A stretch of 64,000 nt of DNA from Porticoccus sp038143955 (GTDB lineage Bacteria; Pseudomonadota; Gammaproteobacteria; Pseudomonadales; Porticoccaceae): NCBI GenBank assembly GCA_038143955.1, contig JAYQMT010000005.1, forward strand, positions 1,240,001 to 1,304,000. Direction: 5' to 3'. This document shows positions 37,805 to 46,328 of the stretch, one piece after another. Position 1 is the first letter of the stretch, and every line of letters begins with the position of its first letter. The position numbers were made by a program, and so were the translations under genes. Below the pieces are notes generated by a model that saw only the letters and a list, made by a program, of their open reading frames with translations, was not told the DNA's origin and did no database searches.

Positions 37805-38188
37805 ATGAAGACTACGATTAAAGCACCACCAGTTAGGCAAATAGCAAAAACTCAAACATTGATTTTGCTTGTTGCAGTTGTAATATTAGTGCCACTAGAT
37901 ATAACAATTTCTTTTTCAGTATTGATTGGCGGGATGATACAAATAGTGCCACAAGCCTATTTTTCTTCATTAGCTTTTCGATACACATAGGCACAACAAG
38001 CTCCAAAAATAGTAAGGGCTATACAAAAAGGAGCATCTGGAAAACTATTAATAACCGCAGTATTATTTGGGTTATCTTTTTATTTTCTTGATGCGCTAGA
38101 TGCGCGAGTTTTGTTTCTCGCATATTGTATTATGATAATTGTTCAATGGTTTTGTGCTGCCAAGGCAGTGAATGAACATATAAATTAA
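37805..38188 (+). pseudogene. atpI: ATP synthase protein I, interrupted by an in-frame TAG
   Basis: AtpI helps assemble the c-ring and is dispensable in tested bacteria. The first half reads TLILLVAVVILVPLDITISF and GGMIQIVPQAYFSSLAFRY, like Pseudomonas AtpI. After a TAG at 37988-37990 the same frame continues AQQAPKIVRAIQKGASGKLL, then ITAVLFGLSFYFLDALDARV, and finishes with TAA at 38186-38188. The total would be 127 residues, the normal size, with four membrane segments. In relatives the TAG position lies in FRYRGAQAAP, usually a Gly. Unlike other breaks in this window this is not an indel in a homopolymer, so a real nonsense mutation is possible, as are clustered base-call errors. Confidence 0.75.
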
Positions 38189-38211
38189 TTTAGCTGGTTT
38201 TCGGGATAACG

Positions 38212-39075
38212 ATGGCAGGCGATACAGAACTTACATCAACAAGCTACATTCAACATCATTTGACCAATTTAACTTTTGGTCAAACAGAAAATGGGTGGGG
38301 TTTTGCTCAAAGTGGTCAAGAAGCAGCACAAATGGGTTTCATGTCGGTTAATGTAGATAGCTTAGGTTGGTCTATAGGGCTCGGTTTAATTTTTGCATTT
38401 ATATTTAGGTATGCCGCAAATCGTGCAACAAATGGTGTTCCCATTGGTTTTCAAAATTTTATAGAGATGATGATTGAGTTTGTGGACGGTACAGTTAAAG
38501 ATAGCTTTCATGGACACAATCCTTGGATAGCACCGATAGCCTTGACCATTTTTGTCTGGGTTTTTCTCATGAATTTAATGGATTTGATTCCCGTTGATTT
38601 TATCCCATATTTGTTTGAGATGAGCGGTGTTCCGTTTCAAAAAATAGTTCCATCAACTGATCCTAATATTACACTAGGCATGGCTTTAGCAGTGTTTAGT
38701 ATGATTCTTTACTACAGTTTGAAAATAAAGGGTATTACTGGCTTCATGGGTGAATTGACACTTCAGCCTTTTTCGGCAAAAAATTCAGTCATCCAAGCCA
38801 TCTTTATACCAATTAATCTTGCCCTTGAATTGGTTGGTTTATTAGCGAAACCTTTTTCATTAGGATTAAGGCTTTTTGGAAACATGTATGCGGGAGAGAT
38901 GATTTTTATTTTAATTGCCATTATGTATATGAGTGGCAGTATAGTATTAGGCGCTTTCGGAGGAGCATTGCAGCTTGGTTGGGCAATTTTTCATATTTTA
39001 ATTATTACTTTACAAGCGTTTATTTTTATGGTGTTAACCGTTGTATACCTTGGTATGGCACACGAGAATCACTAA
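38212..39075 (+). CDS. atpB: ATP synthase Fo subunit a
   Basis: Subunit a forms the proton half-channels beside the c-ring in the inner membrane. At 287 residues it resembles E. coli (271). About five or six membrane segments are visible; the essential Arg lies in KPFSLGLRLFGNMYAGEM near residue 220, and the conserved Gln is in IFHILIITLQAFIFMVLTVVY near the C-terminus. DLIPVDFIPYLFEM matches the family's loop after TM2. The reading frame is intact. It is 23 bases after atpI and 35 bases before atpE. Confidence 0.97.
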   Translation: MAGDTELTSTSYIQHHLTNLTFGQTENGWGFAQSGQEAAQMGFMSVNVDSLGWSIGLGLIFAFIFRYAANRATNGVPIGFQNFIEMMIEFVDGTVKDSFHGHNPWIAPIALTIFVWVFLMNLMDLIPVDFIPYLFEMSGVPFQKIVPSTDPNITLGMALAVFSMILYYSLKIKGITGFMGELTLQPFSAKNSVIQAIFIPINLALELVGLLAKPFSLGLRLFGNMYAGEMIFILIAIMYMSGSIVLGAFGGALQLGWAIFHILIITLQAFIFMVLTVVYLGMAHENH

Positions 39076-39110
39076 TTATTTCAACTAACTTTAGTCATTA
39101 GGAGAACAAG

Positions 39111-39350
39111 ATGGGACTTATCATGATCGCAGCTGCAGTTATGGTTGGCTTTGGCGCTTTAGGAGCGGCAGTAGGCATGGGTTTATTAGGTGGAAAATTG
39201 CTTGAAGGAACGGCTCGTCAGCCGGAATTGGGGCCAATGCTTCAAGGAAAAATGTTTTTATTGGCGGGTTTAATTGATGCGATCCCAATGATTGGTGTTG
39301 GTATCGGTATGTATCTAATTTTTGCGGTTGCACCAGGCGTAGCAGGCTAA
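39111..39350 (+). CDS. atpE: ATP synthase Fo subunit c
   Basis: A 79-residue hairpin of two membrane helices that forms the rotating c-ring. Helix 1 has GALGAAVGMGLLGGKLLEG, the polar loop is ARQPELGPMLQ, and helix 2 carries the ion-binding acidic residue in LLAGLIDAIPMIGVGIGMYL. Asp followed by Ala is the pattern of proton-translocating rings; the Glu-Ser pattern of Na+-binding rings is absent, so H+ coupling is expected. It has a good Shine-Dalgarno sequence (AGGAG upstream of the ATG), consistent with the high copy number of the subunit. Confidence 0.97.
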   Translation: MGLIMIAAAVMVGFGALGAAVGMGLLGGKLLEGTARQPELGPMLQGKMFLLAGLIDAIPMIGVGIGMYLIFAVAPGVAG

Positions 39351-39399
39351 TTTTGATATACATATCTCTTACAGATCACAAAAAAAACGAGGTGTTGGT

Positions 39400-39868
39400 G
39401 TGAATATAAACCTAACCCTAATCGGACAGTCGATTTCTTTTTTTTTTCATCTGGTTTTGCAAGAAATTTGTATGGACGGCTTTAATTAGCTCTATGGAAG
39501 AAAGACAGAAAAAAATAGCAGATGGCCTAGATGCCGCAGATAAAGCATCCCGAGATCTAGAGGCTGCTAAAGAGAAAGCATCAGAAAAACTTAAAGATGC
39601 TAAAAAAGAAGCCTCAGCAATCATAGAGCAAGCTAATAAGCGGGCAAGTCAAATTGTTGATGAGGCGAAAGATCAAGCCAAAACCGAAGCTGAGAGAGTT
39701 AAGGCTGGGGCAAAAGCTGAAATCGATATGGAAGTAAATAGGGCCAAAGAAGAGTTGCGCAGCAAGGTTGCAATTTTAGCTTTAGCGGGCGCAGAAAAAA
39801 TATTGCAAGCCAATATTGACGAGAAAACAAACGCGGCTTTAGTCAATGACTTGGCATCACAACTTTAA
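39400..39868 (+). CDS. atpF: ATP synthase Fo subunit b (one frameshift)
   Basis: Subunit b is the peripheral stalk: one N-terminal membrane helix and a long coiled coil binding F1. From a GTG at 39400 with GAGG upstream the frame reads NINLTLIGQSISFF, and the main frame continues FCKKFVWTALISSMEERQKK, IADGLDAADKASRDLEAAKE and so on to VNDLASQL. The break is a T10 run at 39438-39447; nine T's read SISFFFIWFCKKFVW, matching E. coli (GQAIAFVLFVLFCMKYVW). The corrected length is 155 residues (E. coli 156). The charged coiled coil spans about residues 35-130. Without the correction the protein would lose its membrane anchor. Confidence 0.95.
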
Positions 39869-39880
39869 TAAGGATCTGAC

Positions 39881-40417
39881 ATGGCAGAATTGAGCACCTT
39901 AGCTCGGCCTTATGCAAAAGCAGCTTTTGAATATGCTGTCGCAGGTAAAAATCTTAAAGGCTGGTCAAATAGCCTAAAGATTTTAGTTGCTGTTTGTCAG
40001 AATGAAAGAGTGTTAAATTTGCTTAGTTCGCCCAGCTCTACCTCGGCACAGCAAGCAAAGTTAATGACCGAAATATGTGATGATGAAATAAACGAAGAAA
40101 CAAAAGGATTCGTATCAGTCTTGGCAGAGAACAAAAGACTTAAGTTATTACCACATATTTTAAAGCAGTTTGAGGCGCTAAAAGATAATAGAGAGAAAAC
40201 CATAGATGTAGATGTGGTTTCCGCTATTAAACTTAGCGATAAACAAAAAAATACGCTGGCAAGTGCACTTAGCGCAAAGCTTGAAAGAGAAGTCAATATG
40301 CAAGTATCTGTCGATACGAACCTTATTGGTGGAGCAGTTATTCGAGCAGGAGACACTGTTATAGATGGCTCAATTTGCGGTAGATTGACAACACTTGCCC
40401 AAGTATTACATTCCTAG
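39881..40417 (+). CDS. atpH: ATP synthase F1 subunit delta
   Basis: Delta joins the top of the F1 head to subunit b. At 178 residues it matches E. coli (177). The N-terminal helical bundle begins LSTLARPYAKAAFEYAV, and the C-terminal region has VNMQVSVDTNLIGGAVIRAG, then IDGSICGRLTTLAQVL, the OSCP/delta signature. It begins 12 bases after atpF and ends 18 bases before atpA in the same operon. The reading frame is intact. Confidence 0.96.
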   Translation: MAELSTLARPYAKAAFEYAVAGKNLKGWSNSLKILVAVCQNERVLNLLSSPSSTSAQQAKLMTEICDDEINEETKGFVSVLAENKRLKLLPHILKQFEALKDNREKTIDVDVVSAIKLSDKQKNTLASALSAKLEREVNMQVSVDTNLIGGAVIRAGDTVIDGSICGRLTTLAQVLHS

Positions 40418-40435
40418 GATCGAGGAACTGAAAAA

Positions 40436-41980
40436 ATGCAGCAATTGAATCCATCTGAAATAAGCGAAATAATCAAGCAACGTATAGACAGTCTTGAAGT
40501 TTCATCTGAAGCACGTAATGAAGGCACAATCGTCTCTGTATCAGACGGCATCATTCGTATACACGGTTTAGCAGACGTAATGTATGGTGAGATGATCGAA
40601 TTTGATGGCGGTATATACGGAATGGCCCTTAACCTAGAGCGCGACTCTGTGGGTGCGATCATTCTTGGTGACTACCAGTCTCTGGCAGAAGGCCAAAAAG
40701 CTAGATGCACCGGCCGAATTCTCGAGGTGCCGGTAGGACCAGAGTTAGAGGGGCGAGTAGTTGACGCTCTAGGTAACCCAATCGACGGAAAAGGACCGAT
40801 AAAAGCCAAGCTTACAGATGCACTCGAAAAGGTCGCTCCTGGGGTTATTGCCCGACAGTCTGTTGATCAGCCGGTTCAAATTGGCCTAAAGGCAATTGAT
40901 GCAATGGTTCCCATTGGTCGCGGCCAGCGAGAATTGATTATTGGCGATAGACAGATTGGCAAAACTGCAATAGCAGTTGATGCGATCATCAACCAAAAAA
41001 ATTCTGGCATTAAATGTATTTATGTAGCCATTGGTCAAAAGGCCTCTTCAATTGCTGCTGTTGTGAGAAAACTAGAAGAACATGGCGCAATGGATCATAC
41101 AATTGTGGTCGCAGCCACAGCGTCTGATCCAGCAGCTATGCAATATTTGGCTCCATTTGGTGGTTGTACAATGGGTGAGTACTACCGTGATAGAGGCGAA
41201 GATGCCTTAATTATTTACGATGACCTGACAAAACAAGCAATTGCATATAGACAAATATCACTTTTGCTGAGGCGACCTCCGGGGAGAGAAGCATATCCTG
41301 GTGATGTATTTTATCTTCACTCTCGTTTGCTTGAGCGAGCTGCCCGCGTAAATGCAGAATATGTTGAAAATTTTACTAAAGGAAAAGTCAAAGGAAAAAC
41401 CGGCTCTTTAACCGCTTTGCCAGTTATTGAAACACAAGCTGGAGATGTTTCTGCTTTTGTACCCACTAACGTTATTTCTATTACTGACGGTCAAATATTC
41501 CTTGAGGCAGCAATGTTTAATGCCGGCATAAGGCCAGCGATGAACGCCGGTGTTTCTGTTTCTAGAGTAGGTGGAGCTGCTCAAACAAAAATCGTGAAAA
41601 AACTATCAGGCGGTATTCGTACAGCTCTGGCTCAATATAGAGAGCTAGCAGCATTCTCACAATTTGCATCTGACCTTGATGACGCTACTAAAGCGCAACT
41701 AGATCATGGTGAGCGCGTCACAGAACTCATGAAACAAAAACAGTATGCCCCACTAGGTGTTGCTGAAATGGGTTTAATGATTTATGCAGCTGATAATGAT
41801 TATCTTAACGAGATACCCGTAAACAAAATTGGAGATTTTGAAGCAGCGCTTCTATCTTACTTCAAGGCTGAGCACGGCGATCTTCTCGATCAGATTAATA
41901 AATCGGGTGACTGGAACGATGATATTCAGGCAAGCTTTGAAGCGGCACTTAAGAAATTTTCTAGTACGCAAACTTGGTGA
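40436..41980 (+). CDS. atpA: ATP synthase F1 subunit alpha
   Basis: Alpha alternates with beta in the F1 hexamer and carries the non-catalytic nucleotide sites. At 514 residues it has E. coli length (513). The N-terminus MQQLNPSEISEIIKQRI is canonical; Walker A is GDRQIGKT near residue 170 (most homologues have Thr where this has Ile, at a variable position), followed by YVAIGQKASSIAAVVRKLEE and PPGREAYPGDVFYLHSRLLE with the Arg finger region at SVSRVGGAAQ. The reading frame is intact across 1.5 kb. Confidence 0.98.
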   Translation: MQQLNPSEISEIIKQRIDSLEVSSEARNEGTIVSVSDGIIRIHGLADVMYGEMIEFDGGIYGMALNLERDSVGAIILGDYQSLAEGQKARCTGRILEVPVGPELEGRVVDALGNPIDGKGPIKAKLTDALEKVAPGVIARQSVDQPVQIGLKAIDAMVPIGRGQRELIIGDRQIGKTAIAVDAIINQKNSGIKCIYVAIGQKASSIAAVVRKLEEHGAMDHTIVVAATASDPAAMQYLAPFGGCTMGEYYRDRGEDALIIYDDLTKQAIAYRQISLLLRRPPGREAYPGDVFYLHSRLLERAARVNAEYVENFTKGKVKGKTGSLTALPVIETQAGDVSAFVPTNVISITDGQIFLEAAMFNAGIRPAMNAGVSVSRVGGAAQTKIVKKLSGGIRTALAQYRELAAFSQFASDLDDATKAQLDHGERVTELMKQKQYAPLGVAEMGLMIYAADNDYLNEIPVNKIGDFEAALLSYFKAEHGDLLDQINKSGDWNDDIQASFEAALKKFSSTQTW

Positions 41981-42026
41981 TTCTGGATTAAGATAAAATA
42001 AAATTGTTTTAAATTAAGGCGCAAAA

Positions 42027-42884
42027 ATGGCTGTTGGTAAAGAAGTTAAAACTAAGATCTCTAGTATTAAAAGCACTCAAAAAATAACCAGTGCTATGGA
42101 GATGGTTGCCGCAAGTAAAATGCGCAAAGCCCAAGAAAGAAGGGCTGTAGGTAAACCATATGCGATTCGTATCCGCTCCGTTGTGGGCCAAATTGCGAAA
42201 GCAGTGAGCGAATATAAACATGTGTATATGGAACAACGTGAAATCAAACGTGTCGGGTATGTCATTATATCTACAGACCGTGGTTTATGTGGTGGACTAA
42301 ATACTAATTTGTTTAAACAAGCCATTAAGTCAATGAAAGATTGGTCAGATAAAGGTGTTTCTAACGACTTATGTGTTGTCGGTAATAAGGCAGCGGGTTT
42401 TTTTGGCGGCTTTGGTGGGAATATTGTTGCCACTATTAAAGATTTAGGAGATGCACCAACACAAAATGACTTAATTGGTGGGGTAAAGGTGATGTTAGAT
42501 GCCTACGAGGCAGGCACCATAGACCAACTTTATCTTGTTTCAAACGAGTTCGTAAATACAATGACGCAAACTCCTTTGATAGAACAATTATTACCTCTTA
42601 AGCCAGTTGAAAATGAAGAGTTGTCCCATCATTGGGACTATTTGTATGAACCAGATGCTAAAGAGTTACTAGATGAGTTGTTGGTTCGATATATCGAATC
42701 ACAAGTCTATCAAGGAGTTGTAGAAAATAAGGCCTGCGAGCAAGCAGCGCGAATGATAGCAATGAAAAGTGCGACCGATAATGCAGGGGAGCTGGTCAAA
42801 GAACTACAGTTACTTTACAACAAGGCACGCCAGGCAGCCATTACCCAGGAACTGTCAGAAATTGTTAGCGCAGCAGCAGTTTAA
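42027..42884 (+). CDS. atpG: ATP synthase F1 subunit gamma
   Basis: Gamma is the rotating central shaft. The N-terminal helix reads KTKISSIKSTQKITSAMEMV, followed by AASKMRKAQ, and the C-terminal helix by ARMIAMKSATDNAGELVKEL, then QLLYNKARQAAITQELSEIV; these two form the coiled coil inside the head. The 285-residue length matches E. coli (287). YVIISTDRGLCGGLNTNLFK is the conserved Rossmann-like start. It precedes atpD by 37 bases; intact. Confidence 0.97.
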   Translation: MAVGKEVKTKISSIKSTQKITSAMEMVAASKMRKAQERRAVGKPYAIRIRSVVGQIAKAVSEYKHVYMEQREIKRVGYVIISTDRGLCGGLNTNLFKQAIKSMKDWSDKGVSNDLCVVGNKAAGFFGGFGGNIVATIKDLGDAPTQNDLIGGVKVMLDAYEAGTIDQLYLVSNEFVNTMTQTPLIEQLLPLKPVENEELSHHWDYLYEPDAKELLDELLVRYIESQVYQGVVENKACEQAARMIAMKSATDNAGELVKELQLLYNKARQAAITQELSEIVSAAAV

Positions 42885-42921
42885 CCAAGTATTTAAAGGT
42901 TTAGTAGAAGAGGAACCGAAA

Positions 42922-44321
42922 ATGAGTAGTGGACGTATTGTTCAAATTATTGGTGCAGTTATTGATGTAGAATTTTCACGTGATCAAATACCCAATGTAT
43001 ATGATGCATTGGTCGTTGAAGGCAAAGAACTAACCCTCGAAGTTCAGCAGCAATTAGGCGACGGTATCGTTCGTACTATTGCTATGGGTTCTTCAGAGGG
43101 AATCAGTCGAGGCCTGAATGTTAATAATACAGATGCTCCTATTTCTGTTCCTGTTGGAATAGAGACTTTGGGACGAATTATGGATGTTCTTGGTAACCCT
43201 ATAGATGAAAGGGGTCCTATTGGCGAAAAAGAAAAATCCGCTATCCATAGAAAACCACCTGCTTATGATGAGTTGGCTGCATCAAATGAACTGCTAGAAA
43301 CCGGCATAAAAGTTATTGATTTGGTTTGCCCTTTCGCAAAAGGTGGTAAGGTTGGCTTATTCGGTGGAGCCGGTGTTGGTAAGACTGTAAACATGATGGA
43401 GCTAATTAACAATATAGCAACAGAACACTCAGGTTTGTCTGTATTCGCAGGTGTAGGTGAAAGGACTAGAGAGGGCAATGACTTTTATTTTGAAATGCAG
43501 GAGTCTAATGTTGTAAATATAGAAACTCCAAGTAAGTCAAAAGTAGCTATGGTTTATGGGCAGATGAACGAACCCCCGGCAATAGACTGCGGGTTGCACT
43601 GACTGGATTAACTATGGCTGAAAAGTTTCGAGATGAAGGTAAAGATGTATTGTTATTTATCGATAATATTTACAGATATACTTTGGCAGGAACAGAGGTT
43701 TCTGCATTGCTTGGTCGTATGCCATCAGCTGTTGGATACCAGCCAACTTTGGCAGAAGAAATGGGTGTTCTTCAAGAGAGAATTACTTCTACAAAAACTG
43801 GGTCAATTACATCTGTTCAAGCAGTTTATGTGCCTGCAGATGATTTGACAGATCCATCACCTGCAACAACTTTTGCTCACTTAGATTCTACCGTTGTGTT
43901 AAGTCGTGATATCGCATCTAAAGGCATATATCCAGCAGTAGATCCACTGGACTCTACATCTCGTCAACTGGACCCACTAATTGTTGGACAAGAGCACTAT
44001 GAGGTAACCCGTGGAGTTCAATTGGTTCTTCAAAGATTCAAAGAGCTTAAAGACATAATTGCTATCTTGGGAATGGATGAGCTATCCGAAGAGGACAAGC
44101 AGGTTGTAGCTCGTGCTAGAAAAATAGAAAGATTTTTATCACAACCGTTCCATGTAGCAGAGATTTTTACTGGTTCACCCGGTAAATATGTTTCTTTGAA
44201 GCAAACAATTGCAGGCTTTAAGGGGATCCTCAACGGAGACTATGATGAGTTGCCAGAGCAGGCATTTTATATGGTCGGTTCTATTGAAGAAGCTGTAGAA
44301 AAAGCAGCAACACTTAAATAA
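42922..44321 (+). CDS. atpD: ATP synthase F1 subunit beta (one frameshift)
   Basis: Beta holds the catalytic sites. The start ATG at 42922 (MSSGRIVQIIGAVIDVEF) has AGAGGAA upstream; an earlier open frame runs through the end of atpG and is not real. Walker A is GGAGVGKTVNM near residue 150, the catalytic Glu is in GVGERTREGNDFY, and LLFIDNIYRYTLAGTEVSALLGR carries Walker B (cut: LLFIDNIYRYTLAGTEV). The break is in the C5-G2 tract 43573-43579; one extra base reads [20 protein letters not shown], the invariant family sequence, giving 466 residues (E. coli 460). An indispensable subunit for oxidative phosphorylation, so I treat it as an error. Confidence 0.96.
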
Positions 44322-44332
44322 GAGAGCTGAAT

Positions 44333-44765
44333 ATGTCGTCGACAGTCCAATGTGATATTGTAAGTGCCGAACAATCCCTATTTTCTGGGCTGGTGGAACT
44401 TGTAGTTGCTTCTGGCACCCAAGGTGAGCTAGGCGTAGCACATGGACATGCTCCTCTCTTAACTAATTTAAAACCTGGCCCTGTAAGAATAATCAAAGAA
44501 GGCGGAGAAGAAGAAGTTTTCTATCTTTCTGGCGGATTTTTAGAAATTCAACCTAATGTCATTTCAATTTTGGCTGATATGGAATTTTCGTGGAGACGAT
44601 CTTGATGAGGCAGCAGCTATGTCAGCAAAAATTAAAGCTGAAGAAGCAATAACAAATCAAAGTGGCGACTTTGATTACTCTAAAGCAGCATCGCAATTGG
44701 CAGTTGCAGCAGCACAGCTTAAAACTATCAATCAGATACGAAAAAAATTAGGCAGTAAAAAATAA
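44333..44765 (+). CDS. atpC: ATP synthase F1 subunit epsilon (one frameshift)
   Basis: Epsilon binds gamma and the c-ring and can inhibit ATP hydrolysis through its C-terminal helices. The N-terminal beta-sandwich reads TVQCDIVSAEQSLFSGLVE, GELGVAHGHAPLLTNLKPGP and VFYLSGGFLEIQPN; the C-terminal helices, DDLDEAAAMSAKIKAEEAI and DYSKAASQLAVAAAQLKTIN, are in another frame. The T4 run 44585-44588 has one T too many: with three it reads ILADMEFRGDDLDEAAA. The corrected length is 143 residues (E. coli 139). It is the last gene of the operon; the terminator follows 18 bases after the stop. Confidence 0.94.
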
Positions 44766-44783
44766 ATACAAATAAAAATATTG

Positions 44784-44808
44784 GGGTGGCAATAGCCACC
44801 CTTTTTTT
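44784..44808 (+). terminator. Rho-independent terminator of the atp operon
   Basis: Perfect 7-base stem GGGTGGC (44784-44790) and GCCACCC (44795-44801) with loop AATA, followed directly by seven T's (44802-44808). It lies 18 bases after the atpC stop. It is the strongest terminator I see in the window and separates the atp operon from glmU. Confidence 0.95.
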
Positions 44809-44908
44809 GGACTTGAATTTATCTAAAATATACGATGAGAGCCCTAGTTTGTAGCAATCTTGTAAAGTTCCTGATTAAATAAAGAAAATTTACTGAATAT
44901 AGAATTTT

Positions 44909-46272
44909 ATGACCATTGATATAGTAATTCTTGCCGCCGGACAGGGCACTAGAATGAAGTCTGTCCTTCCTAAGGTGTTACACCCCTTGGCGGGAAAACC
45001 CTACTTCAGCATGTAATCGATATGGCTGAAACTATACCTGATTCCAACATAACTGTTGTAAGTGGTTATGCATCTGAACAAATACAGAATTCAATAGTTG
45101 GGAAAGATATAAAATATGTGTATCAAGCAAAACAACTTGGTACAGCTAATGCAGTACAGACAGCTGCCCCTAATTTAGATTCTAATGGGACTACTTTAGT
45201 TTTATATGGTGATGTGCCGCTTATTTCTAGCAAAACTGTCTTATCGACACTCAAAGTTGTTAACAATAATACAATGGGCCTGTTAACTGTAGTACTTGAA
45301 AAACCTGAGGGTTACGGAAGAATAGTGCGTGATAGAAAAGGCGATATCTGTGGGATTATTGAGCAAAAAGACGCGACGACCCAAGAGCTAGAAATCCAAG
45401 AGGTGAATACAGGGGTCATGGCAATTAGGACAAAATTTTTGCAAAAATGGTTACCTCAGATTGGAAATGATAATGCACAAAATGAATATTATTTGACAGA
45501 CCTCATTTCAATTGCTGATAGAGCCGGAATTAAAATTGAAGCTGTAAACCCGGGCACCCCTGAAGAGGTAAAAGGCGTGAATACACGGAAGCAGTTAAGC
45601 AAGCTAGAGCGCTTTTATCAGCAGAAGCAAGCAGATAGGTTAATGATGAATGGTGTTACATTAGCCGATCCCTCAAGGGTGGATATACGAGGGACCGTAT
45701 TTTGTGATGTAGATACTTTTATTGACGTTAATACTGTTTTTGAGGGTGAGGTGAACTTAGGAAAAAATGTGTCCGTTGGCCCCAACTGTCTCATTATAGA
45801 GAGCTCTATAGGAGACAATGTAAAAATTAAGGCTAATACGATCATCGAAAATAGCACAATATGTAATGGTGTAGAAATTGGACCATTCGCTAGAGTGAGA
45901 CCAGGAACACATCTAAGTGATAATTCTAAAATAGGAAATTTTGTAGAAGTAAAAAATACAGAAGTTGGTAAAGGAAGTAAAATTAGTCATTTAAGCTACG
46001 TTGGGGATTCTCAACTTGGTAAAGATGTAAATGTTGGAGCAGGAACCATTACATGTAATTATGATGGTGCTAATAAAAACAAAACAATTATAGGTGATAA
46101 TAGTTTTATCGGTTCAAACGCTTCGTTGGTCGCACCTGTAACTATTGGTAAAAATGCTACAATTGGCGCTGGTTCGACTATAACAAAAGATATATCAGAC
46201 AGTGAGCTGTCTTTATCCAGAAGCCCACAACTAAATAAGTCTGGATGGGTTCGTCCAAAAAAGAAAAAGTAA
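44909..46272 (+). CDS. glmU: Bifunctional N-acetylglucosamine-1-phosphate uridyltransferase/acetyltransferase GlmU (one frameshift)
   Basis: GlmU makes UDP-GlcNAc, precursor of peptidoglycan and LPS. The uridyltransferase N-terminus from 44909 reads DIVILAAGQGTRMKSVLPKV (the LAAGxGTRMxSxLPK signature), then VLYGDVPLIS. The C-terminal left-handed beta helix of hexapeptide repeats contains GPFARVRPGTHLSDNSKIGN and GAGTITCNYDGANK. The break is the C3 run 44999-45001; four C's read LAGKPLLQHVIDMAETIPD, giving 454 residues (E. coli 456). The gene precedes glmS, whose product supplies its substrate pathway; this pairing after the atp operon is common in gammaproteobacteria. Confidence 0.95.
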
Positions 46273-46328
46273 TATTGGGAGAATTAAACATAAGTTTAAG
46301 CTCGTTTAATTAATTACTGGAAAACTAT

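Noticed and set aside
42769..42921. N-terminal extension of atpD overlapping atpG
   Set aside because: The extra frame is out-of-frame atpG sequence; the conserved beta N-terminus begins at 42922 after AGAGGAA.
46273..46328. glmS ribozyme upstream of glmS
   Set aside because: Only 56 bases separate glmU and glmS, far too few for the ribozyme, which is in any case a feature of Gram-positive bacteria.
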